Origin: Clostridiales bacterium UBA8960
GTDB taxonomy: Bacteria > Bacillota > Clostridia > Peptostreptococcales > Acidaminobacteraceae
NCBI GenBank assembly: GCA_003482695.1
Contig: DMYC01000311.1
Location: 1,088 to 17,575 of the forward strand
DNA length: 16,488 nt
Reading direction: 5' to 3'
Shown here: piece by piece, positions 6,867 to 15,252 of the stretch
How the letters are laid out: each line of letters opens with the position of its first letter
Numbering within the stretch: position 1 is the first letter of the stretch
Translations under genes and position numbers: made by a program
The notes under the pieces: generated by a model
The model's input: only the letters and a program-made list of their open reading frames with translations
What the model was told of the DNA's origin: nothing
Databases searched by the model: none

Positions 6867-8507
6867 ATGTCAAATAGACAGTGGCGTATGCCAGACACGT
6901 ATGTTATCATTTTCTTTATTGTTTTGCTAGCTGCAATAGCAACTTATGTTATTCCAACAGGTTTTTTCAATGTCAATTACGTCGTTACAGATTCAAATGA
7001 TGTAACAATAGCGGTTGTTGAAGACAACATGGTGGAAGAAGTGGACATCGCAGGTACCGTATATACGATTGATGCCACAGATGGTTCAAGGACTTACGTT
7101 TATCTAGGCGAAGAAGAAATCGGCAGCATCAGAAAGTCACGCGCTAGTGCACTCGATCTTGATGGTGGAAAAGTCGTTCAAGAGTATGCGAGTTTTGTAA
7201 ATACAGGCGAGACGAAGTCTATCAAGGTATTTGAGAAATGGGGAGAGGTCGGGTTTCTCAATTACATGTTCGAAGGCTTAGTGACAGGAGACAAATGGGG
7301 ATCCGCTGTGGGTGTCGTTGCATTCATACTCGTCGTTGGTGGTGCGTTTGGCATCATCATAAGAACGGGTGCAGTCGATGCAGGTATAATCAATATTATT
7401 TCGAAATACAGGAATGCGGACATGATTTTGATTCCAGCACTATTTGTCGCTTTTTCAGCTGGAGGCGCCATTTTCGGAATGGGCGAGGAAGCAATCCCAT
7501 TTGCGATGATTGTCGTGCCACTCATGATTTCGCTCGGATATGATGCAATTGTGGGCATATTGGTCACTTATGGTGCAACGCAAATTGGTTTTGCAACTTC
7601 TTGGATGAATCCTTTTTCAGTGGCAATTGCTCAAGGAATTGCAGGCATACAAGTTGGTTCAGGCGCAACATTCAGAATTGTCATGTGGGTCGTATTTACT
7701 GCACTTGGTATTGGTTTTACAATGCTTTATGGAAAGCGCATTAAAAAGGATCCTAAGTTGTCCGTTGCATATGAATCGGACACGGCTTATCGAGAGGAAT
7801 TTTCAGGCAAGACGCTTGAAGAGAACAGAATGACTTTAGGTCACGGGTTGGTGCTTTTTACGATATTACTAGGCATTATTTGGACGATTTGGGGTGTCCA
7901 AACGCACGGTTATTATATCCCTGAAATTGCGACAGTATTTTTCACAATGGGTTTAACAGCAGGTATTATCGGCGTTATTTTCAAACTGAACAATATGACG
8001 ATTAACAATATCGCAGAGTCATTTAAAGATGGTGCTAAGGACCTCGTCGGTGCTGCACTCGTAGTTGGTATGGCTCAGGGTATTGTTCTTGTACTTGGTC
8101 ACAGCTCTGCTAATTCAGAATCTGTACTCAATACCATCCTAAATGGTATGGCAGGCTCATTGAGTGGCATGCCAACACTTGTGACAGGTTGGTTGATGTA
8201 TGTGATGCAGTCCGTTTTTAACTTCTTCGTCGTTTCTGGCTCAGGTCAAGCCGCTCTTACGATGCCACTTATGGCACCACTTGCAGAACTGCTTGGTGTT
8301 ACAAAGCAAGTAGCCGTTTTGGCGTTCCAATTGGGAGATGGTTTTACAAACTTGATCGTTCCGACTTCTGGCTGTTTAATGGGCGTTTTAGGTGTTGCGC
8401 GCTTAGATTGGAACAAATGGTTCAAGTTTCAGTGGAAATTCCAAGCGCTATTGTTCGGTTTTGCCTCTGTATTTATGGTGGTTGCCGTTATTATAGGATT
8501 GGCATAA
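6867..8507 (+). CDS. YfcC-family membrane carrier
   Basis: A 546-residue polytopic inner-membrane protein of the YfcC/DcuC-related ion transporter group (COG1288). Members are annotated as basic amino acid antiporters or C4-dicarboxylate-type carriers, mostly without biochemistry. Family blocks include GMGEEAIPFAMIVVPLM, YGATQIGFATSWMNPFS and, near the end, LGDGFTNLIVPTSG. The first membrane span is about residues 10-31. Between it and the second span (about 150-172) lies an unusually long acidic segment of about 110 residues, probably outside the membrane. The start at 6867 is fixed by AAGGGGG at 6854-6860 and by the sigma-54 promoter at 6815, which lies inside the longer in-frame extension. 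Co-control with iadA suggests it imports a beta-aspartyl dipeptide or exchanges an amino acid product. No terminator is evident before msrA. Confidence 0.88.
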   Translation: MSNRQWRMPDTYVIIFFIVLLAAIATYVIPTGFFNVNYVVTDSNDVTIAVVEDNMVEEVDIAGTVYTIDATDGSRTYVYLGEEEIGSIRKSRASALDLDGGKVVQEYASFVNTGETKSIKVFEKWGEVGFLNYMFEGLVTGDKWGSAVGVVAFILVVGGAFGIIIRTGAVDAGIINIISKYRNADMILIPALFVAFSAGGAIFGMGEEAIPFAMIVVPLMISLGYDAIVGILVTYGATQIGFATSWMNPFSVAIAQGIAGIQVGSGATFRIVMWVVFTALGIGFTMLYGKRIKKDPKLSVAYESDTAYREEFSGKTLEENRMTLGHGLVLFTILLGIIWTIWGVQTHGYYIPEIATVFFTMGLTAGIIGVIFKLNNMTINNIAESFKDGAKDLVGAALVVGMAQGIVLVLGHSSANSESVLNTILNGMAGSLSGMPTLVTGWLMYVMQSVFNFFVVSGSGQAALTMPLMAPLAELLGVTKQVAVLAFQLGDGFTNLIVPTSGCLMGVLGVARLDWNKWFKFQWKFQALLFGFASVFMVVAVIIGLA

Positions 8508-8517
8508 ACTGTTTTGC

Positions 8518-8546
8518 TTGATTTAGCCTTCTGTTAATCGTATACT
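8518..8546 (+). promoter_or_regulatory. Sigma-A promoter of msrA
   Basis: TTGATT (8518-8523) and TATACT (8541-8546) are separated by 17 bases, the optimal spacing, and lie 40 bases before the msrA ATG. This suggests msrA is expressed independently of the sigma-54 module. Confidence 0.65.
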
Positions 8547-8586
8547 CATAGCATGGTCAACAAATTCTTGTTAAGAGGTGATTGAT

Positions 8587-9060
8587 ATGAAAAAAATTGT
8601 TCTTGGAGGCGGTTGCTTCTGGGGTATGGAAGCTTATTTCAAACGTTTTGAAGGTGTACTGAGAACCGAGGTGGGTTATGCAAATGGACACACTTTGGAG
8701 CCGACATATAAAGAAGTCTGTTCAAACACGTCAGGGCACGTGGAAGTTCTGCTCATCGAGTATGACCCTGAAGTCATTACACTTGAATTTTTACTCGGTC
8801 ATTTGTGGAAAGTGATTGATCCCACACTTCTCAATAGACAAGGTGGCGATATTGGGTCGCAGTATAGAACGGGGATCTATTATCTAGATGAGATGGATTT
8901 GCCGGTGATTGAGGCTTCAATTTTATCGGAACAGACTAAATACGAGAAGACGATCGTTACTGAAGTTGAACCACTTAATTACTATTATCCGGCGGAAGAA
9001 TATCATCAAGACTATCTAACGAAAAATCCGGGTGGTTATTGCCATATTAAATTGGACTGA
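8587..9060 (+). CDS. msrA: Peptide-methionine (S)-S-oxide reductase
   Basis: Reduces the S epimer of methionine sulfoxide in proteins and free amino acid, repairing oxidative damage in the cytosol. The 157-residue protein begins with [12 protein letters not shown], so the catalytic cysteine is C10 in the GCFWG motif. It continues with the typical SGHVEV block and with [15 protein letters not shown]45 (EVCSNTSGH) and C152 (GGYCHI, near the C-terminus) are possible resolving cysteines. Some clostridial relatives have selenocysteine at the catalytic position; here the codon is TGC. The start is ATG 8587 because AGAGGTG (8574-8580) lies six bases upstream; the in-frame GTG at 8578 is part of that ribosome site. 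The gene has its own promoter and ends at a convergent terminator shared with sdaAA. Confidence 0.95.
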   Translation: MKKIVLGGGCFWGMEAYFKRFEGVLRTEVGYANGHTLEPTYKEVCSNTSGHVEVLLIEYDPEVITLEFLLGHLWKVIDPTLLNRQGGDIGSQYRTGIYYLDEMDLPVIEASILSEQTKYEKTIVTEVEPLNYYYPAEEYHQDYLTKNPGGYCHIKLD

Positions 9061-9074
9061 CACCCAGACATATT

Positions 9075-9132
9075 AAAAAGAAATAGTCAAGCTAAGACCT
9101 CTAACGGTCGTCTAGCTTGACTATTTCTTTTT
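9075..9132. terminator. Long bidirectional terminator between msrA and sdaAA
   Basis: A perfect 20-bp inverted repeat (arms 9075-9094 and 9113-9132, outer end AAAAAGAAATAG) carries an inner 4-bp stem GACC/GGTC (9096-9099, 9106-9109). The A-rich left and T-rich right ends give a T tract on both strands, so it serves both converging genes. Confidence 0.92.
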
Positions 9133-9145
9133 CTATACTCGACGA

Positions 9146-10027
9146 TCATTTCTGACCAAACAGCTCAGTGTTGATTTGAATGCCCGTTTTGGTCGTTGCG
9201 AGTCCACCCATGGACGTTTCTCGAAGGGAAGGCGGCATCGCTTTTCCAATTCGGTACATCGCCTCGACAACTTCATCAAACGGGATGATGCTTTTTATCC
9301 CTGCAAGTGACATTTCAGCGCATAAAAGCGCATTGGCAGCGCCCATGCCATTTCTCTTTGCGCAGGGACTTTCCACCAGCCCGGCGATTGGGTCGCACAC
9401 AAGTCCCAATAAATTCTTAAAACACATGGCGGCTGCGTTGAAAACTTGTTCAGGAAATCCACCCATCATGTGTACGACGGCGCCTGATGCCATTGCGGAA
9501 GCCGTACCAACTTCAGCTTGGCAGCCCCCTTCAGCGCCTGAAATCGTAGCGTTTCGAGCGACTATGGTTCCGACGAGGTTTGCGGCCAGTAGGCCTTCTA
9601 GCAACTTGTCATCGAAAAGGTTAAAGCGCTCTTTCGTGGTCATCAGCACAGCGGGCAATACACCGCATGAACCAGCCGTTGGTGAAGCCACCACTTTGCC
9701 CATTGAGGCGTTGACTTCCATCGTGCTAAGTGCATAAGCGACCGCTTTGGCCACCGTTTCACCGCATACGGTTCTGGAATGATCAATTCTTTTTTTCAGA
9801 AGCACGCTATCATTACCGATAATTTTTCCTTTGATGTTGTTGTCCACATCGTTTATGCCTGCCTGTACGGCACTTTCCATGACTTTCAAGACATTTTTTA
9901 AATAGTCTTTTATATAACCATAGCTTCTTCCAGTTTTCTCTATTTCTGATGACAATGAAAGATCGTGCAACAACACTTTATTTTGATTACAATAATCGAT
10001 CAGTTCAGCTGCAGATGTAAATTTCAT
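9146..10027 (-). CDS. sdaAA: L-serine dehydratase, iron-sulfur type, alpha subunit
   Basis: Catalytic subunit of the oxygen-sensitive [4Fe-4S] L-serine deaminase, which converts L-serine to pyruvate and ammonia. The 293-residue protein has SPTAGSCG (115-122), then the three cluster cysteines in their usual contexts: C169 in GAEGGCQAEVG, C211 in LVCDPIAG and C222 in ESPCAKRN. A further conserved block is GMGAANALLCAEMSLAGI. No Rossmann or PLP motifs are present, as expected for this class. The ribosome site AGGAGGG (complement of 10033-10039) overlaps the stop of sdaAB, and the gap between the genes is 10 bases, so translation is probably coupled. A product that makes pyruvate from serine fits an amino-acid-fermenting anaerobe. 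Confidence 0.95.
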   Translation of the reverse strand: MKFTSAAELIDYCNQNKVLLHDLSLSSEIEKTGRSYGYIKDYLKNVLKVMESAVQAGINDVDNNIKGKIIGNDSVLLKKRIDHSRTVCGETVAKAVAYALSTMEVNASMGKVVASPTAGSCGVLPAVLMTTKERFNLFDDKLLEGLLAANLVGTIVARNATISGAEGGCQAEVGTASAMASGAVVHMMGGFPEQVFNAAAMCFKNLLGLVCDPIAGLVESPCAKRNGMGAANALLCAEMSLAGIKSIIPFDEVVEAMYRIGKAMPPSLRETSMGGLATTKTGIQINTELFGQK

Positions 10028-10037
10028 AATCGCCCTC

Positions 10038-10712
10038 CTAGTCGTAAATTTTTTCGATTAGATTGACGTTGATCATGCCATAAATCTGCATCAATTCCTC
10101 GAGTACTTTTTTATCGATGTTTTCATCGGTTTCTATGATGCCGATGGCTTTTTTACCTTTCTCCTCGCGATAAAGCTTCATAAAAGCGATGTTGATTCGG
10201 TGTTCAGACAGGAGTGTCGATATTTTGGCGAGCATCCCCGAACTATCGTTATGATGTGTGACGAGTGTATTATAATCGCCGGTATACTGAACGTCTATGC
10301 CGTTGATGGAACTTATGATCATTTTACCGCCGCCGATGGATAAGCCAACAATCTCCCACGTTTCAAGGCGATTTGTCTTAGCCGTGATTTTTACGGTGTT
10401 GGGATGAGGTGAATCATCTTCGGTTGTGATAAAAGTATACTTTAAGCCTCTATTGTCCGCGATTTTAAACGAATCCACGATGCGCTCATCATCTGGCCGT
10501 AGTCCCATAAAGCCACCGAGCAGCGCGATATCGGTGCCATGTCCTTTATACGTTTTTGCAAATGAGCCATAGAGTGTAAAGGAAACTTCGGTAACAGGGA
10601 CCTTAATGATGTTTTGAGCCGTATAGCCAATTCTGCATGCACCTGCTGTGTGTGAACTGGAAGGGCCAATCATAATGGGTCCGATTATATCGAAAATATT
10701 GTAGTCTTTCAT
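10038..10712 (-). CDS. sdaAB: L-serine dehydratase, iron-sulfur type, beta subunit
   Basis: Partner subunit of SdaAA. The 224-residue protein opens with MIGPSSSHTAGACRIG (about 14-29), the serine-binding signature of the beta domain, followed by GHGTD (58-62). The C-terminal 75 residues (about 148-221) form an ACT domain, starting NTLVTHHNDSSGMLAKISTLL, a common site for ligand sensing or subunit contact. AGGAGG (complement of about 10719-10724) is six bases from the ATG. It is the first gene of the minus-strand pair and is transcribed away from the DhaL-DegV fusion gene; the 146-base region between the two carries inverted repeats that could be operators. Confidence 0.95.
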   Translation of the reverse strand: MKDYNIFDIIGPIMIGPSSSHTAGACRIGYTAQNIIKVPVTEVSFTLYGSFAKTYKGHGTDIALLGGFMGLRPDDERIVDSFKIADNRGLKYTFITTEDDSPHPNTVKITAKTNRLETWEIVGLSIGGGKMIISSINGIDVQYTGDYNTLVTHHNDSSGMLAKISTLLSEHRINIAFMKLYREEKGKKAIGIIETDENIDKKVLEELMQIYGMINVNLIEKIYD

Positions 10713-10730
10713 GATAAACCTCCTGATGGA

Positions 10731-10756
10731 TGTTATATATTATCACCATCATAACA
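10731..10756. repeat. Inverted repeat in the sdaAB leader or promoter region
   Basis: TGTTAT (10731-10736) and ATAACA (10751-10756) form a 6-bp inverted repeat with a 14-base spacer. On the minus strand a -10-like GATAAT falls in the spacer, so this could be an operator. The arms are short and AT-rich; chance is possible. Confidence 0.3.
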
Positions 10757-10803
10757 AAATGAGGTAAAAATTCCTATGTATTATTTATAAACTCATTTTA
10801 CAA

Positions 10804-10826
10804 TCATTTGTTTTGGGTACAAATGA
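10804..10826. repeat. Inverted repeat upstream of the DhaL-DegV fusion gene
   Basis: TCATTTGT (10804-10811) and ACAAATGA (10819-10826) form a perfect 8-bp inverted repeat with a 7-base centre. It ends 32 bases before the start codon and is not followed by a T tract, so it looks more like an operator than a terminator. No clear -35/-10 pair could be assigned nearby. Confidence 0.4.
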
Positions 10827-10858
10827 ATAACTCGTAAAAAAAAGGTTGGGAGCAGACT

Positions 10859-12646
10859 ATGAAGAAAGCAGAAATTGATGGCATTGATTTTTATACGTAT
10901 TTCAAGTCAGGAGCAGAGGAAGTGAAGCGTCACAAAGACCATCTTAATAAGATCAATGTATTTCCAGTAAAAGATGGTGACACAGGTACAAATTTGGCGA
11001 TTACGATGAACTGTATCGCGGAAGAGACAACCGTTTCAGAAGATTTCAATATCGTGATCAAATCCATGTCAAATGCGGCGTTCGAAAATGCAAGAGGCAA
11101 TTCGGGCATCATTTTTGCGAGTTTTTTAGGTGGATTTCATCGTGCATGCGGGCACCTTAAGTCACTGACGATGGAACAGTTCAGTCAAGGTGCGACACTC
11201 GCTGTGAGTGAAGCTTATTCTGCGGTATCGACGCCTGTAGAAGGCACGATGCTCACAGTTATTAGAGAATGGTCGGAGTACATCGAAAAATCACATAAAA
11301 CGCATCATCACTTTAGCGACCTTTTTGAAGGGGCATACTTAAAAGCCAAACAAGTTTTAGACGAAACGCCAGACATGCTTGAAATACTAAAACGTCACAA
11401 AGTTGTCGATTCAGGTGCGAAAGGTTTTGTCATGTTCCTTGAGGGATTCAACAAGCTTATTGATGAGATCATTCATAAGAGCAGCGAGACGGACACTGAG
11501 AGTGGTGCCGTAGATATAGAGCATGACCGTGGTCAAATTGAAGTCCCTAATTTCAGATATTGCACGGAAGTGCTACTTTATGCGGATATAAATAATAAAA
11601 GCCATATCGAGTCTCTTATGTCTGATTTGGGAGATTCTGGCATCGTAACTGGAAATGAAAGTATGATGAAGATTCATATTCATACCAACACCCCGGATGT
11701 ACTGACTAAAAGACTCATCGAAAATGGATACAAGGTAAACAAATCCAAAGTGGAAGATATGTTTGTTCAAGCGGATGTTGAGAGGCAAGCAAAATCGAAA
11801 ATTGCGATACTCACCGATTCAATCGCAGATTTGGCAGCGGATCAAATCCTGAAGGATCAAGTCCATGTTTTGCCCCTTTCGCTTATTGCAGACGACAGTG
11901 TGTATCTTGATAAACTCACAGCGACAAAGGATAATATCGCGACGATTTTAGATTATAGCAAGGTTTATCCAACGAGTTCACAGCCTGACGTGAAGCAAGT
12001 TAGAGTTAAGCTAGAGTGGCTGTTGGGCCTTTATGAACACGTCATCGTCATAAGTGTTGCGAAAGCATTAAGTGGCACATTTTCCACATTTGAACGCACC
12101 ATCTCAGAATTTGGAGAGGACTCAAATCGAGTGACGCTTGTCGATTCGAAACTCAATTCTGGTGCTCAAGGGCTCATCGTAATGGAGGCAGTAAAAATGG
12201 CCAATCGAGGGGAATCCCTTGAGAATATTCTAGACAAAATCAAGGAAGATATTCCAAAAACCTCAATCTATGTTAGCCTGGATACGTTCAAGTATGCGGT
12301 TCAGGGAGGACGTGTGCCGAATAAGATTGGCAACGTTTTAATGAAACTGAATGCCAAGCCAATCATGTCCCTTAATGAGGAGGGGCAAGGCACCGCGTTT
12401 GGTCTAGCGTTTTCAAGAAGATCAATCGATAAAAAAATCATCAAGCATGTGAAAAAGATCATTGCTTCAGAAGGGATTGACAAGTATGCGATCGTCCATG
12501 CCGGGAATCCCGAACTTGCAGAAAGATACAGGCGCATATTTGAAGAACTCATCGGGAAATCACCCGCAATCAGCACGGACATTTCAGCGATTACGACCAT
12601 ACATGCAGGTATTGGTGCTGTGGCAATCGCACTTACGAGGAGATGA
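10859..12646 (+). CDS. Fatty-acid-kinase-like fusion: DhaL domain + FakA middle domain + DegV domain
   Basis: In staphylococci FakA phosphorylates a fatty acid held by the DegV protein FakB, making acyl phosphate for membrane lipid synthesis. This 595-residue protein joins both functions in one chain. Residues about 1-200 are a DhaL kinase domain: [11 protein letters not shown] (35-45, metal-binding D39 and D41), ARGNSG (78-83), VDSGAKGF. Residues about 225-305 resemble the FakA middle domain, with C235 (YCTEV) and H273/H275 (IHIHTNTP) as probable metal ligands. Residues about 313-595 are DegV: ILTDS, PTSSQP (371-376), ALSGTF (403-408, S405) and VHAGNPE (546-552, H547), matching the lipid-carboxylate pocket positions of FakB proteins. 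Such fusions occur in other Clostridia; the acyl kinase role is inferred. The start has GGGAG at 10848-10852. The next gene begins at its stop codon. Confidence 0.88.
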   Translation: MKKAEIDGIDFYTYFKSGAEEVKRHKDHLNKINVFPVKDGDTGTNLAITMNCIAEETTVSEDFNIVIKSMSNAAFENARGNSGIIFASFLGGFHRACGHLKSLTMEQFSQGATLAVSEAYSAVSTPVEGTMLTVIREWSEYIEKSHKTHHHFSDLFEGAYLKAKQVLDETPDMLEILKRHKVVDSGAKGFVMFLEGFNKLIDEIIHKSSETDTESGAVDIEHDRGQIEVPNFRYCTEVLLYADINNKSHIESLMSDLGDSGIVTGNESMMKIHIHTNTPDVLTKRLIENGYKVNKSKVEDMFVQADVERQAKSKIAILTDSIADLAADQILKDQVHVLPLSLIADDSVYLDKLTATKDNIATILDYSKVYPTSSQPDVKQVRVKLEWLLGLYEHVIVISVAKALSGTFSTFERTISEFGEDSNRVTLVDSKLNSGAQGLIVMEAVKMANRGESLENILDKIKEDIPKTSIYVSLDTFKYAVQGGRVPNKIGNVLMKLNAKPIMSLNEEGQGTAFGLAFSRRSIDKKIIKHVKKIIASEGIDKYAIVHAGNPELAERYRRIFEELIGKSPAISTDISAITTIHAGIGAVAIALTRR

Positions 12647-12651
12647 TGGTC

Positions 12652-13413
12652 ATGATACTTGAAACGCTTATCGTAATACTGGGTTATTTTCTTGGTTTTT
12701 TTATAATTGGAACGCTCATAAAAAACAATAGCATCGTCGATCAGGCTTGGGGCATCGGTTTTGTTTTGATTGCTTTTTATAGCATGATCAGACTTGATAA
12801 TTACGGACTGATTTCTATCTTGACGACGACCCTTGTAACATTATGGGGCGGCAGACTTTTTTATCACATCATGAAAAGGAACTTTGGAAAGCCTGAAGAC
12901 TTTAGATACGCAAGTTGGCGAAAAGAATGGGGAAAATTCGTCATTCCAAGAGCTTTTTTTCAGGTCTATATGCTTCAAGGGCTTCTAATGATGGTGATTG
13001 CATTTCCAATTATCCTGATTCATCAGGAACTTATGTCTCGATTTTCCATCTTGACTGTTTTAGGCGTTTTGGTTTGGATTTTCGGTTATGTTTTTGAAGT
13101 TGTTGGGGATGCGCAACTTAGAAAATTCAAGTCAAGTCCGGTTAACAAAGGGAAGCTGATGATGTCTGGACTTTGGCGTTATACGAGGCATCCGAATTAT
13201 TTTGGAGAAGCCGTCATGTGGTGGGGGATATTCATAATCGCCATCTCAGCAGGTGCTTCTATGTTAAGTGTCATCAGTCCGATCGCCATCACCTTTTTGC
13301 TGCTGTATGTGTCCGGTGTCCCGCTGCTTGAAAAGGCAATGGTTGGACGACCTGGGTTTGAAGCATATTCTAGGCAAACGAACAAGTTTATTCCATGGAT
13401 ACCTAAAAAATAA
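12652..13413 (+). CDS. DUF1295 membrane protein, steroid 5-alpha-reductase-like
   Basis: A 253-residue polytopic membrane protein of the DUF1295 family (PF06966), related to steroid 5-alpha-reductases and isoprenylcysteine methyltransferases. The C-terminal signature is clear: [15 protein letters not shown] (about residues 174-188), then [21 protein letters not shown] at the end. These families bind NADPH or S-adenosylmethionine next to a lipid substrate, but no bacterial DUF1295 reaction can be named from sequence. Three in-frame ATG codons lie at 12643, 12646 and 12652; the last is preferred because GAGGAG (12637-12642) is then nine bases away, while the first would have no spacing. The gene is directly coupled to the DhaL-DegV fusion, which suggests a lipid-related role. 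The chemotaxis gene follows after 11 bases. Confidence 0.85.
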   Translation: MILETLIVILGYFLGFFIIGTLIKNNSIVDQAWGIGFVLIAFYSMIRLDNYGLISILTTTLVTLWGGRLFYHIMKRNFGKPEDFRYASWRKEWGKFVIPRAFFQVYMLQGLLMMVIAFPIILIHQELMSRFSILTVLGVLVWIFGYVFEVVGDAQLRKFKSSPVNKGKLMMSGLWRYTRHPNYFGEAVMWWGIFIIAISAGASMLSVISPIAITFLLLYVSGVPLLEKAMVGRPGFEAYSRQTNKFIPWIPKK

Positions 13414-13422
13414 GGAGGTTAA

Positions 13423-13428
13423 ATGTGA
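13423..13428 (+). promoter_or_regulatory. ATG-TGA start-stop overlapping the GTG start of the chemotaxis gene
   Basis: AAGGAGG (13412-13418) is followed by AAATGTGAGG. ATG at 13423 is immediately followed by TGA, while the real reading frame begins at GTG 13425. The ATG lies four bases from the ribosome site and the GTG six bases, so ribosomes could be diverted to a one-codon frame. Confidence 0.4.
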
Positions 13429-15203
13429 GGAGTATAAGGGGAAAAATAATCGCACTCGTCATGATCAGCGTCATTATATCTGCACTTGCGATAGGCACGG
13501 TTTCAACGTATACGATTTATAAAACGAACACGGATCGAATCGATCAGATGGAAACCCAACTTAGAGAGGGTTATGACATCAATATCAAGCATCAAGTTGA
13601 AATCATTGTAAGTGAACTCCGGGGCATAATCAATCAGATGAACGCTGGCCTAATTACGAGACGCGAGGCTGAAATCATCGCCGCGGATGTCGTCAGAAAT
13701 GCGAGATATGGTGTGGATGGGTATTTTTGGGCCGACACTAAAGAAGGCGATAATGTCGTACTTCTTGGAAACGAAGCGGTGGAAGGAACAAACCGAATCG
13801 AGTTGACAGACGCATTTGGCAATAAAATACTTCAAGGGTTTATGGCACTTATCGAAAAAGATGGAGAAGGGTATTACGATTATTATTTTCCGAGACCTAA
13901 TGAGACAGAGGCGCATCAAAAAAGGGGTTTTGTCAAGCTGTTTGAACCTTTCGGATGGGTAATTGGAACGGGAAATTACGTGGACGACATCGACAATACC
14001 ATTGCAGCTGAGCGTGAGCAAGTTCAAAATCAAATAGGAATGGCCATTATCTCTTTGTTAATCGCAATACTCTTGACTTTAACAGTCGTGATTATTATGG
14101 CTTATATCTTCAGCAATACCATTTCTAAACCGATTCTTGCGCTTTCTGAGTTGCTGAACAAGACGGCAAGCTTGGACATTAAAAACGACAACACCTATGA
14201 TTATTTGCTTAAATATAAAGATGAAACAGGTGTCATCGCAAATGCGGTCGGCAATCTGAGAGTGGTACTCAGAAATTTAATCGAAGAAATGCAAAAAAGC
14301 GCCAGTCATTTGAATCAATCTTCTGAAGAATTAAAACACGTCGTTGAAAGTGGACGCGAAGGCATCGATGCCGTTACTCAAACCGTTACCGATTTTGCAA
14401 CAGGCGCCACATCACAGGCGGAAGATGCGCAACATGCATCGGAAAAAATGATTGCTTTGGCTCAGGAAATTGAAGAGACCGTTTCAAGTGCCCAAAAGCT
14501 CAAAGTCTATACAAAAGCGGTCTCTGATAGCAATGAACAAGGTGTCAAACAACTTAGCGAACTCAGTGATAAATTCAATATCACAACACGTGCGAATGAG
14601 AAGTTGAACGAAAATGTCAACACGCTTACAGTCAAATCATCTTCAATCGTACAGATTACCAACACCATTCAACAAATTGCCGAACAGACGAATTTACTTG
14701 CGCTTAATGCAGCGATTGAAGCGGCTAGAGCAGGCGACGCCGGTAGAGGTTTTGCCGTTGTTGCTGACGAAATAAGAAAATTGGCTGAAGAAACCTCAAA
14801 ATCGACAACTCAAATCGATCGCATCATCAAGGAAATTTTATCTGAGATAGATGAAACCGAAACCAATATGAGCTCTTCAAATGATGCGATAAAAGTGTCT
14901 TCAAATGTACTTGGCACTGTTCAAAATGCATTTGAAGCGATTGATACGTCCATAACAGATACGCTGAAACAACTCGACTCGATAAGCTTAAGTATCCAAA
15001 ACGTCAACGCCAATAAAGATAACGCAACGGAGTCTATTCATGGTATTTCAGCGATTACTGAGCAAAATGCCGCCGCTGCAGAGGAAATCGCAGCGACGAT
15101 GGATACACAGGCAGACCTTATGCGACGCATTCAAGAAAATTCAACAGATGTAAAGACGATAGCAGATGATATGAGAGAACTCGTCGATCGATTTAAAGTG
15201 TAA
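13425..15203 (+). CDS. Methyl-accepting chemotaxis protein with a single Cache sensor domain
   Basis: A 592-residue membrane receptor that would control CheA and flagellar motors. Order: membrane span about 8-29; a periplasm-facing sCache_2-type sensor (about 35-200) with [12 protein letters not shown] (94-105) and, later, [14 protein letters not shown]; a second span about 205-229; HAMP domain (about 230-285, with P236 after the span); and a long coiled-coil signalling domain. Its hairpin tip has [27 protein letters not shown] with EAARAG at 432-437. No C-terminal CheR-binding pentapeptide is present; the chain ends LVDRFKV. The start is GTG 13425, six bases after AAGGAGG. It is the third gene of the run begun by the DhaL-DegV fusion. 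sCache_2 domains often bind small organic acids; the ligand here is unknown. Confidence 0.95.
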   Translation: MRSIRGKIIALVMISVIISALAIGTVSTYTIYKTNTDRIDQMETQLREGYDINIKHQVEIIVSELRGIINQMNAGLITRREAEIIAADVVRNARYGVDGYFWADTKEGDNVVLLGNEAVEGTNRIELTDAFGNKILQGFMALIEKDGEGYYDYYFPRPNETEAHQKRGFVKLFEPFGWVIGTGNYVDDIDNTIAAEREQVQNQIGMAIISLLIAILLTLTVVIIMAYIFSNTISKPILALSELLNKTASLDIKNDNTYDYLLKYKDETGVIANAVGNLRVVLRNLIEEMQKSASHLNQSSEELKHVVESGREGIDAVTQTVTDFATGATSQAEDAQHASEKMIALAQEIEETVSSAQKLKVYTKAVSDSNEQGVKQLSELSDKFNITTRANEKLNENVNTLTVKSSSIVQITNTIQQIAEQTNLLALNAAIEAARAGDAGRGFAVVADEIRKLAEETSKSTTQIDRIIKEILSEIDETETNMSSSNDAIKVSSNVLGTVQNAFEAIDTSITDTLKQLDSISLSIQNVNANKDNATESIHGISAITEQNAAAAEEIAATMDTQADLMRRIQENSTDVKTIADDMRELVDRFKV

Positions 15204-15213
15204 TTCCGTAAAA

Positions 15214-15244
15214 AGCCCCCGCTGAACGTTTATCAGTGGGGGCT
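15214..15244. terminator. Bidirectional terminator between the chemotaxis and ABC-F genes
   Basis: A 12-bp stem (AGCCCCCGCTGA at 15214-15225 with TCAGTGGGGGCT at 15233-15244, one wobble pair) has a 7-base loop. A run of A at 15210-15214 gives a T tract on the minus strand; the plus strand has only CATTTT after the stem, so it should act best for the ABC-F gene. Confidence 0.88.
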
Positions 15245-15252
15245 CATTTTAT

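Noticed and set aside
8560..8573. AACAA/TTGTT inverted repeat before msrA as a terminator of the carrier gene
   Set aside because: The stem is about five A-T-rich pairs with no following T tract, and it lies within the msrA leader.
8614..8616. Selenocysteine in MsrA
   Set aside because: The catalytic codon in GGGCFWG is TGC, an ordinary cysteine, and there is no in-frame TGA.
9180..9737. 185-codon open frame on the plus strand opposite sdaAA
   Set aside because: It is antisense to a gene with full family motifs, lacks a ribosome site and shows no recognisable protein features.
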